This document shows, piece by piece, positions 57,291 to 64,000 of a stretch of 64,000 bases of DNA. The stretch is from Cytobacillus suaedae. Its GTDB lineage: Bacteria; Bacillota; Bacilli; Bacillales; Bacillaceae_L. Numbering within the stretch: the first letter of the stretch is position 1; every line of letters begins with the position of its first letter. The notes below the pieces were generated by a model. It saw only the letters and a list, made by a program, of their open reading frames with translations, was not told the origin of the DNA and did no database searches. The stretch spans positions 2,932,001 to 2,996,000 of the forward strand of contig CP063163.1 of NCBI GenBank assembly GCA_014960805.1. Reading direction: 5' to 3'. A program made the position numbers and the translations under genes.

Positions 57291-57531
57291 TGTTGTTCCT
57301 CCTTAGTGTTGATACAAAATTCTATATGTATCCTATGTCTGCCTGTCTAGAAATAGAACAAGTACCTAAACACCCCTTAATTGTAGATACCTTTTTTACC
57401 CAAGTGCAATAAGCACCTTAACATTATTTGAAAAGTTTTATTAAATTATGTAAAACTTTTTATCAATCAAAATTACAACGCTACAAACACATATCAAGGC
57501 TCTGATAAATTGCCCAATTAGCTAATTAATG

Positions 57532-57561
57532 CAAAAAAAAGAAAGGCATGAGCCTTTCTTT
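57532..57561 (-). terminator. Intrinsic terminator of sigX-rsiX
   Basis: A 10-bp perfect stem (AAAGAAAGGC with GCCTTTCTTT), a 4-base loop and a T-run on the minus strand. Its outer edge touches the rsiX stop. The following 57291-57531 is AT-rich with nothing recognised. Confidence 0.92.
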
Positions 57562-58796
57562 TAATTAAGTGTTATTGGATTGGGTGCAACAGGAACGGTA
57601 TTCTCAACCCCAGTTAGGTCCCAAGAACCAATCCGGTCTAAAGTAGCATTTTCAAATGAAACTGTTTGATAACCGAACTCTTTTGCAGTAATCATGATGG
57701 CTTCTATCATCATTAAGTTAATGTCATTGTCCTCTAAACTAGTATCATCTGTAAACGTAATTGTCACATTGCTACTATTGGTTTCATCAATTTCAAAATT
57801 AACATTTTCGTTAATGGTTGGTTGAAGGACAAATGAGCCAATCTCTAAATTATTTCTCATTGCTTCCAATGCATCTGAAAAAGTAGTTGATTTACCTGTC
57901 ACTTCATTTGGAACCAAGAATTTACGTCCATTTTCAAAGGGAACATACATAAAATACGCCCGTTTTCCTGCTTTTTCTAACTTATAGGAAGTCTCTACAA
58001 TTCCAGACTGACCAATCATTACTCCCTGCTTACCATTTTGATGGAACTCAATTTCATTATAGTTATCATCAAACCAACGGAACGTTTCTTTTACTGCACC
58101 CCAGAATTCCATTGATTCAGCTGAGGCAAAAGACTCAGGATTCCTACCTTCTTGACCAAAATCTAAAATGATATTTTTAGTACCATCCTCATTTTGCTTT
58201 TCAGTAAATGTATACTGTGCCAAAGGGAACTGTGTATTATATTCAGCACTTATCAGTTTATCATTCACTTTTTGAATGACATCTGGTAATAAATCAATAT
58301 GACTTTGGTCAGACCAGTCCACGAGAACACTTACTGGAATTACTGTGTGGGCCATAGGATCTGGGACTCCAAACGTAAACAACTTTTTATCCATATACTC
58401 TCGTATAACATAGCTGGTTGGTTCCTCAAGAGATGTATTAGTCATTTTCCGACTTTCACTGTCGTCACCAGTAATCGCGGTCATCTCTGGTGCTCCTTCT
58501 TCTTTTGGAGATTCAGTGACCATCGTCATGTTTATATCTTCTGAACTACTTTCTTTGTTACCTCCACCCTGTGAAGAATCAAAAGAAGGGTTCAAGAATG
58601 ACGGTCCAATTATAATAATTAATGCTAATGCTGCGGCCGTAGCCAGGGAAGGAATGATCCACGTATTCTTTTTCTTTCTCTTTACCTTAGAGGAAATGCT
58701 TTGATAAATTTCACGTGGGTCACGATTGTCTCTAACAATTGGCATCTGTGTTAACAAATGTTCTAGCTGCTCATCGTTCCACTCGGACTTTTTCAT
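57561..58796 (-). CDS. rsiX: Anti-sigma-X factor RsiX
   Basis: Membrane-bound inhibitor of sigma-X. The 411-residue protein has a cytosolic N-terminal segment (about 1-45, KKSEWNDEQLEHLLTQMP), one transmembrane helix (about 46-65) and a large extracellular domain. The outer part starts with a low-complexity Ser/Glu/Thr stretch (70-115) and ends in a folded domain. It is somewhat longer than B. subtilis RsiX as I recall it. ATG 58796 follows AAAGGAGGAGA; the start lies inside the sigX 3' end (26-base overlap). Confidence 0.92.
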   Translation of the reverse strand: MKKSEWNDEQLEHLLTQMPIVRDNRDPREIYQSISSKVKRKKKNTWIIPSLATAAALALIIIIGPSFLNPSFDSSQGGGNKESSSEDINMTMVTESPKEEGAPEMTAITGDDSESRKMTNTSLEEPTSYVIREYMDKKLFTFGVPDPMAHTVIPVSVLVDWSDQSHIDLLPDVIQKVNDKLISAEYNTQFPLAQYTFTEKQNEDGTKNIILDFGQEGRNPESFASAESMEFWGAVKETFRWFDDNYNEIEFHQNGKQGVMIGQSGIVETSYKLEKAGKRAYFMYVPFENGRKFLVPNEVTGKSTTFSDALEAMRNNLEIGSFVLQPTINENVNFEIDETNSSNVTITFTDDTSLEDNDINLMMIEAIMITAKEFGYQTVSFENATLDRIGSWDLTGVENTVPVAPNPITLN

Positions 58797-59322
58797 CAAC
58801 GATCTCCTCCTTTATCACAAGTTCTTCCATATATCCTTTTAATATCTTTAAAGCTCGATGCTGGGTCGTTTTTACCTTACTTTCAGTCCAGCCTAAGCTT
58901 TCTGCTGTTTCTGAGATTGATAAGGATTGAATATAACGAAGAACCAAAACAAGGCGTTGGTCAACTGTACATTTATCCAAGCATCGATACATTGTTTGAA
59001 TCTGTTCATTTTGTAATGCTATTTCCTCTGGTAAAGGTGCATAATCTATGACCTGCTGCTTATTCCAGTCAAAAGAGTCTAAAATTCTTTGTTTCCAACC
59101 CTTCTGCTTTCTAAAGGAATCAATCGCAACATGCCTAGCTATAGAAAACAACCACGTTTTTTCACTACTTTTCCCTTCAAACCTATCATAGGATTTCAGC
59201 ACTCTTATATATACTTCTTGAACGAGGTCCTCAGCTTGCTCACGGTTTTTAACCATATAGAACAAAAATGAAAAGACATCGTGATGATATTTTTCATAGA
59301 GCTCTTGAAACACGGCGTCCAT
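58771..59322 (-). CDS. sigX: ECF RNA polymerase sigma factor SigX
   Basis: Controls cell-envelope charge and peptide-resistance genes in Bacilli. The 183-residue protein has sigma region 2 (FLFYMVKNREQAEDLVQEVY, TWLFSIARHVAID) and region 4 (LVLRYIQSLSISETAESLG, SKVKTTQHRALKIL). ATG 59322 follows GGGAGGA and gives the family start. A TGTAAC/CGAC promoter upstream implies positive autoregulation. It is followed by rsiX in an overlapping pair. Confidence 0.95.
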   Translation of the reverse strand: MDAVFQELYEKYHHDVFSFLFYMVKNREQAEDLVQEVYIRVLKSYDRFEGKSSEKTWLFSIARHVAIDSFRKQKGWKQRILDSFDWNKQQVIDYAPLPEEIALQNEQIQTMYRCLDKCTVDQRLVLVLRYIQSLSISETAESLGWTESKVKTTQHRALKILKGYMEELVIKEEIVDEKVRVER

Positions 59323-59347
59323 ACTTATCCTCCCGTTCAATAAATTA

Positions 59348-59374
59348 GTCGTTACAATGTATTTAAAAGTTACA
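59348..59374 (-). promoter_or_regulatory. Sigma-X autoregulatory promoter of sigX
   Basis: On the minus strand, TGTAAC (59374-59369), exactly 17 bases, then CGAC (59351-59348), the sigma-X consensus. It lies 26 bases ahead of the sigX ATG. A second TGTAAC (59356-59351) overlaps the -10 but has no matching downstream box. Confidence 0.88.
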
Positions 59375-59486
59375 ATTTCTTTTGTGGATTTTTTAAGTAG
59401 TTGTAGTTATCAACAACCACATAAAACTTTTTTCTTCTTACTTACTATTCTATTAATTTACCATATCGTAATAGCAGAGAAAAGAG

Positions 59487-59525
59487 AATATAAAAATAAA
59501 GAATCCATCCTACCTGGATGGATTC
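59487..59525 (-). terminator. Intrinsic terminator after resE
   Basis: A 10-bp perfect stem (GAATCCATCC with GGATGGATTC), 5-base loop, then TTTATTTTTATATTC on the minus strand. It separates resDE from sigX. Confidence 0.9.
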
Positions 59526-59585
59526 ATCGTTTATTGCTTTAAAATGTTTCTCATGGAACAAGATTTTACGTCATTACTCCTCAAA

Positions 59586-61370
59586 TTACTCTATTTTTCG
59601 AGGGATAAAGAAAGTAAATGTCGTACCTTCGTTTATTTTGCTATGGACGGAAATGTGTCCTTGGTGTGCGTCAATGATATTTTTAACAATCGCCAATCCT
59701 AAACCAGTACCTGATCTTCCCCTCGTTCTAGCTTTGTCAGCTTTATAAAAGCGTTCAAATACAAAAGGTAAATCTTCTTCAGGTATTCCCGAACCTGAAT
59801 CCTTAACATCAATCAGTAAACCACCTTCCTGGAGGTCAACCTGTAAGGTTACATTCCCCTCGCTCTCCGTATGTCGAAGTGCGTTATCAATGAGGTTTGT
59901 TAATACTTGTTCAATTCGATCTGGATCTAACTGAAAAGTGCCAAGTGAATCATCTTTTACTAAAGATAACTTAATATTCCTTTCCTTTGCAGGTCCTTGG
60001 AACTTTCTTATTATCCTATTTACTAAATCACTAATTTCTACTTCTTCTATATTAAGAGTAATATGACTTGCTTGCATCCGTGCAAGGTCCAATAAGTCAT
60101 TGACCAACCTTCCCATACGAAGAGACTCATCATAAATTACCTTAGCTATTTCTCGTTTTTCTTCTTCTGTACTGGCGATATTATCAATAATTGCTTCACT
60201 ATACCCTTGAAGCATAGAAATTGGTGTTCTAAGTTCATGAGAAACATTTGCAATAAAATCTTCTCTTAACTTGTCTAACCTTCTTTCTTCTGTCATGTCC
60301 CTAATAACCGCTACTGCTCCGCGGATGTATGTTTGATTATATAAAGGGCTCATTAAAATAACCCAACTTCTTCCTTGCATGCTTATTTCAACAATTTGTT
60401 CTTTTTCAAATGAAACAACATTTTGAAATAATTCATTCATTTCAGAAGGCAATTCTTCTCCATCTTTACTTTGCATACCTTGCTGATAATACCAAGCCTG
60501 TAAAAACCTCTCTGCAGGTGGATTAGTTACTAAGACAGTGCCATCCCTACTCAAGGTAATAACTCCATCTGCCATACTACTTAATACACTTGATAACTGC
60601 TCTTTTTCTTGGTTAAGTGCATTTAAATTAAATTTAAGTTGTTTTGCCATCTGGTTAAAAGCAACAGCCAATTCTCCTATTTCATCATGAGTTACCATCG
60701 GAACTTTTGTATCAAACTTCCCTCTTGCCACTTCAAAAGCTGCTTGTCGCATTTTTCGTAGTGGAGCTGTAATTCGAGTGGACAAGAAAAATGCAAAAAT
60801 TGTTGTTAGCACAATAGCGATACCTGCGGCAAGTAAAATAAATCTGGTAGTTTGCTTCGTTGTTTCCCTTACTTCGTTTAAGGATTGATATAAAAATACA
60901 GCGCCTTGTTTATTGTTATCCACATGTAAGGGCGTCCCGATAATGAACATCTCTTCAGAATTACCATTTGTAATATTGCTCCCATTTAAACCCATTCGTT
61001 GGGAAACTGTCTTATCATCCGTAATAGCTTTAAATAACTCAGGATGATTTTGTATAAATTCGTAAGTCAACCTTTTGCTTCCCTCATCACCCGGGGAATA
61101 CCAATGTGTGTCTTCATCTTCAATTATAATCACATTTGTATTATCATCTATTAACTCCCAAGAAATTTCCCTTGCAAGTTCTTTATCATCATGTGACTCC
61201 ATGATAAAAGCAATCTTTGAAGCGATTTGGGTTAAGCCTTGCTCAGCCTCTCGCACGTGGTAATTCTCAAAGAACTCTAGTAACAGAATAGTTAATGTAA
61301 ATAATACAAATGAAACGAGTAATAAAATGGTAATCCAGAGTTTACCTACTACACTTCGCCAGAACATCAT
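59586..61370 (-). CDS. resE: Sensor histidine kinase ResE
   Basis: Membrane kinase that, with ResD, controls aerobic and anaerobic respiration genes. The 594-residue protein has TM1 (about 11-33), an extracellular loop (34-175), TM2 (176-197), a HAMP domain (197-250), a PAS domain (255-360), the phosphorylated histidine His378 in NVSHELRTP, and an ATPase domain with [19 protein letters not shown] and [12 protein letters not shown]. Its ATG at 61370 overlaps the resD stop (ATGA). Confidence 0.95.
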   Translation of the reverse strand: MMFWRSVVGKLWITILLLVSFVLFTLTILLLEFFENYHVREAEQGLTQIASKIAFIMESHDDKELAREISWELIDDNTNVIIIEDEDTHWYSPGDEGSKRLTYEFIQNHPELFKAITDDKTVSQRMGLNGSNITNGNSEEMFIIGTPLHVDNNKQGAVFLYQSLNEVRETTKQTTRFILLAAGIAIVLTTIFAFFLSTRITAPLRKMRQAAFEVARGKFDTKVPMVTHDEIGELAVAFNQMAKQLKFNLNALNQEKEQLSSVLSSMADGVITLSRDGTVLVTNPPAERFLQAWYYQQGMQSKDGEELPSEMNELFQNVVSFEKEQIVEISMQGRSWVILMSPLYNQTYIRGAVAVIRDMTEERRLDKLREDFIANVSHELRTPISMLQGYSEAIIDNIASTEEEKREIAKVIYDESLRMGRLVNDLLDLARMQASHITLNIEEVEISDLVNRIIRKFQGPAKERNIKLSLVKDDSLGTFQLDPDRIEQVLTNLIDNALRHTESEGNVTLQVDLQEGGLLIDVKDSGSGIPEEDLPFVFERFYKADKARTRGRSGTGLGLAIVKNIIDAHQGHISVHSKINEGTTFTFFIPRKIE

Positions 61371-62083
61371 CCATTAACTACCTCAAACTTGTAACCTACA
61401 CCCCAGACGGTCACAATCATTTTAGCAGCTTCTGTAGATACCTTATTTAGCTTTTCTCTAAGTCGTTTTACATGTGTGTCAACTGTACGCAGGTCACCGA
61501 AAAATTCATAGTGCCATACTTCCTTTAGCAGTTGCTCTCTATCAAATACCTTATCCGGAGCCTTTGCTAAGAAATAAAGTAATTCGTACTCTTTTGGAGT
61601 TAAACCAACCTCTCTGCCATCAGCAGTTACTCGGTGTGCATCATTATCTATCGTTAAATGTGGAAATACAATTACATCCTTCGTAGTTGTTTCCGTTTGT
61701 AAGTACGATGTAGAAGAAGAACGTCTTAAAAGTGCTTTTACTCGAAGTACTACTTCACGTGGACTAAATGGCTTAACGATATAGTCATCTGTCCCTACTT
61801 CAAATCCTTGTACACGATTAACCTCTTCGCCTTTTGCTGTAAGCATAATAATTGGAGTAGCTTTTTTTTCACGTAATTCACGACAAACCTCAATACCATC
61901 TTTTCCAGGCATCATGATATCTAGGAGGATCAAGTCATAATCTGTCTGTATGGCTTTTTCTAAGGCCTGATCGCCGTTTTCAGCCTCTTCAATTAAATAG
62001 TTTTCGCGTTCTAAGTACATTTTTAATAAGCGTCGAATTCTTTCCTCATCATCAACAACTAAAATTCTTGCTTCATTTTCCAT
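61367..62083 (-). CDS. resD: Response regulator ResD
   Basis: OmpR-family regulator of respiration. The 238-residue protein has an N-terminal receiver domain with Asp11, Asp12, the phosphoacceptor Asp55 in LLDIMMPG and the lysine in VKPFSPRE, and a winged-helix DNA-binding domain ([40 protein letters not shown]). ATG 62083 fits the family start; a TTG (62089) and a GTG (62092) with AAGGAG closer by remain possible. A terminator upstream suggests its own promoter in addition to readthrough. Confidence 0.95.
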   Translation of the reverse strand: MENEARILVVDDEERIRRLLKMYLERENYLIEEAENGDQALEKAIQTDYDLILLDIMMPGKDGIEVCRELREKKATPIIMLTAKGEEVNRVQGFEVGTDDYIVKPFSPREVVLRVKALLRRSSSTSYLQTETTTKDVIVFPHLTIDNDAHRVTADGREVGLTPKEYELLYFLAKAPDKVFDREQLLKEVWHYEFFGDLRTVDTHVKRLREKLNKVSTEAAKMIVTVWGVGYKFEVVNG

Positions 62084-62191
62084 TACCAACACAACTCCTT
62101 CACTATCTATCTTTAAAAGTAATTTACCTTCATTAACACTATAGTAACCTTATTTAAGGGAACCTTCTGTAACATTTATCACATTCTTGTA

Positions 62192-62223
62192 TTAAAAAGA
62201 CCTTCTCCATTCCGGGAAGGTCT
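62192..62223 (-). terminator. Intrinsic terminator between resC and resD
   Basis: AGACCTTC pairs with GAAGGTCT across a 10-base loop, followed by TTTTAATAC on the minus strand. It ends the upstream res transcript before resD. Confidence 0.85.
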
Positions 62224-62242
62224 AATGTATTTTTGTGCAGCA

Positions 62243-63415
62243 TTATGCGTAAGAGTGAAGACCAGCGATTACCAAATTAACAAAAATTAGATTAAACATA
62301 ATAATTGCAAAGCCAATAACGGCTAACCATGCTGATTTTTCACCATGCCAGCCTTTTGAGAGGCGCAAATGTAAGTAAGCAGCGTAGAATAAAAACGTGA
62401 TAAGCGCCCACACTTCTTTAGGATCCCAACCCCAGAATCTCGTCCAGGCAATTTGCGCCCAAATCATAGCGAAAATCAAAGCTCCTAAAGTAAAGACCGG
62501 GAAGCCTATTGTAACTGAACGATAACCAATTTCATCGACAAGGTCTAAGTTAATATTTTTTACGAATGGTTGAATTGCAGCTGCAATTCTCTTACGTAAT
62601 ACTAATCTTAATAATCCGTATAAAATTGTACCAACTAAAAATGACCAAATTACAGTATTTAACTTACGTGCACTAATAATTGCAGGTAATTCAATAAAAG
62701 GCTCCATTTTATTCTCAGTAAGAAGTTCACCTTCATTTGGCCCTACTAATGCCGGGAGATGATATACCATTTCTGATTCTACTTCATTTTTATCAACCCA
62801 TTTAAATGTAGATTCGTAGCCCATGCCACTAAAAGTAGATGAGACTATAATGAAGCCAACAGTTACTACTAGGGTGTACATAATTGATTCAAGCCAGAAT
62901 GTTTTCTTACTTTTAACCGTTTGGTCAACAGCTTTTACTAAGTAAAGGACACCCGCAACAAAGCTGATTGCTAGGATTGCCTGTCCTGCTGCGGCAGTTG
63001 AAACGTGAATAGCAAGCCAATCACTCTGTAAAGCTGGGATTAGTGGAGAAATTTCTCTCGGAAACATACTCGCATATGCTATTAAAAGAACTGCAACTGG
63101 TAAAGTAAATACTCCAAGAGCACTTGATTTATAGATGAAGTAAATAATAATAAATGCAAACACTAACATCATGCCAAAGAATGTTGTAAATTCAAAGAGA
63201 TTACTAACAGGAGCATGTCCACCTGCAACCCATCTAGTTATAAAGTAAGCTGTTTGGAAAAGAAACCCAATAATTGTAAGTCCTAATCCTACATTTGCCC
63301 ATTTTTTTACATTTGCTTTACTATTTTTATCACGAATTGAACCAGCAAATACAAATGTAGCGAATAAATAAAGAAAAAAAGCTACGTATAAAAAATTCCC
63401 ACTAAGTTCAGCCAC
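62243..63415 (-). CDS. resC: Cytochrome c biogenesis protein ResC (GTG start)
   Basis: System II heme-handling protein (CcsA family) that works with ResB to attach heme to cytochromes c such as QcrC. The 390-residue protein has eight or more transmembrane helices and the tryptophan-rich heme motif [14 protein letters not shown] near residue 328, with conserved histidines before and after ([20 protein letters not shown]). The start is GTG 63415, immediately after the resB stop, with AAAGGGAG ahead. It is translationally linked to resB. Confidence 0.94.
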   Translation of the reverse strand: MAELSGNFLYVAFFLYLFATFVFAGSIRDKNSKANVKKWANVGLGLTIIGFLFQTAYFITRWVAGGHAPVSNLFEFTTFFGMMLVFAFIIIYFIYKSSALGVFTLPVAVLLIAYASMFPREISPLIPALQSDWLAIHVSTAAAGQAILAISFVAGVLYLVKAVDQTVKSKKTFWLESIMYTLVVTVGFIIVSSTFSGMGYESTFKWVDKNEVESEMVYHLPALVGPNEGELLTENKMEPFIELPAIISARKLNTVIWSFLVGTILYGLLRLVLRKRIAAAIQPFVKNINLDLVDEIGYRSVTIGFPVFTLGALIFAMIWAQIAWTRFWGWDPKEVWALITFLFYAAYLHLRLSKGWHGEKSAWLAVIGFAIIMFNLIFVNLVIAGLHSYA

Positions 63416-64000
63416 CTATTTTTCACTCCCTTTTGTGACTTTTTCTTCTTCTTGTGTCTGGTCAATAGGTGGGTTTAAATTAGTATCATTTACAATAGAA
63501 TTGATCTCATTTTTTAAACCGAACCAATTTTTATTCGTATGACCAGCAACAATGATTTCACCATTAACATTTTGAATCCATACTCTACGATGCACCCAGT
63601 ACATTCCTTGGACAACACCAATCATAAAGATTATACCACCTAATCCTAAAAACCACAGTGTAAAATCACGTCTTACGATTAAAGCAGAAACATCCTTCGT
63701 TTCAATTCCAGAGAAAGACATTTTGTAAGCATTATCTCCAAAAGGTTCAAGATTTTGTTGGATGGCTATAAAGTTAATTTCACCTTCCGGCTTTTCAGGG
63801 CTGTACAGTTTAAATACAAATGCCGGATTGTTTGGTATCTTCGACTTTGATGCAGGATTTCCATCATTGTCAAAATAAAAATCTGGAAAGTAACTTACAA
63901 TCTCAACGGAGTAGTCATTTTGCAGATTATATTTCAATTGTGGGTCACGAAGGTTAACCTTGATCGTTCCCATTGATTCTGTACTTGCTTTATTAACTAA
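63416..64000 (-). CDS. resB: Cytochrome c biogenesis protein ResB, partial (N-terminus beyond window)
   Basis: The frame is open to base 64000 (LVNKASTES precedes the first visible Met at 63973), so the N-terminal two thirds are missing. The visible C-terminal 194 residues hold an extracytoplasmic domain (SGIETKDVSALIV), one transmembrane helix (RRDFTLWFLGLGGIIFMIGV-type) and a cytosolic acidic tail (QTQEEEKVTKGSEK). This agrees with ResB/Ccs1, which delivers heme with ResC. The order resB-resC-resD-resE is as in B. subtilis. Confidence 0.9.
   Translation of the reverse strand, partial: LVNKASTESMGTIKVNLRDPQLKYNLQNDYSVEIVSYFPDFYFDNDGNPASKSKIPNNPAFVFKLYSPEKPEGEINFIAIQQNLEPFGDNAYKMSFSGIETKDVSALIVRRDFTLWFLGLGGIIFMIGVVQGMYWVHRRVWIQNVNGEIIVAGHTNKNWFGLKNEINSIVNDTNLNPPIDQTQEEEKVTKGSEK

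Overview
The window is a chromosomal segment of a low-GC, endospore-forming Bacillaceae bacterium. This is supported by spoIVA, sleB-ypeB, cotJABC, the menaquinone-linked qcrABC complex, resBCDE, sigX-rsiX, mtrB (TRAP) and gudB. Gene order closely follows the Bacillus subtilis ypjA-qcr-trp-mtr-hbs-spoIVA-der-ypfD-cmk-sleB-gudB-recS-fer-sigX-res region. The species differs from B. subtilis at several points: no tyrA, an inserted ansA, an inserted cotJ operon and an expanded SleB linker. Most genes read on the minus strand. Only ypzI, ansA, cotJABC, fer and serA read on plus. Both edges cut genes: ypjB at base 1 (C-terminus missing) and resB at base 64000 (N-terminus missing).

Layout: 1-6968 holds ypjB, ypjA, the cytochrome b6c complex genes (qcrC, qcrB, qcrA), ypiF, ypiB, ypiA and an unassigned 303-residue gene. 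7348-18728 is the aromatic supraoperon, transcribed aroC-aroB-aroH-trpEDCFBA-hisC, then aroA behind a probable terminator. Ahead of trpE is a textbook TRAP leader: 11 closely spaced GAG/UAG triplets, extra triplets 5' of them, and an overlapping intrinsic terminator. 19073-24786 carries cheR, ndk, hepT-menG-hepS (menaquinone side chain and ring methylation), mtrB-folE (TRAP and GTP cyclohydrolase I) and hbs (HU). TRAP and its trp leader target therefore lie within 8 kb of each other.

25483-38000 carries spoIVA, yphF-yphE, gpsA, der, the YIEGIA sporulation membrane module (ypzH-yphB-yphA), ypzI, fni, the S1-like ypfD, plsC, cmk, ypfB and the PilZ gene ypfA. 38129-46176 carries ypeB-sleB (spore cortex lysis), prsW, ansA, ypdA, gudB and ypbH/mecB. 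46321-52704 carries ypbG, an unassigned membrane protein, cotJABC, ypbE, ypbD, recS and ypbB. 53029-64000 carries fer, serA, a PHP phosphatase, an M23-LysM peptidase, sigX-rsiX (with a perfect-looking sigma-X autopromoter) and resE-resD-resC-resB.

The most unusual non-genic signal is a family of seven roughly 120-220 bp GC-richer palindromic elements placed only between genes (near 7.1, 18.9, 23.4, 25.1, 25.35, 45.4 and 55.2 kb). They share core blocks but carry different terminal inverted repeats. Two exchangeable internal hairpin modules are shared among copies in a mosaic way, which suggests a structured, non-autonomous mobile or regulatory element. No transposase, CRISPR array, rRNA or tRNA gene was seen. 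Starts were moved inward wherever a Shine-Dalgarno sequence and family N-terminus pointed to it; several genes appear to use TTG or GTG starts.
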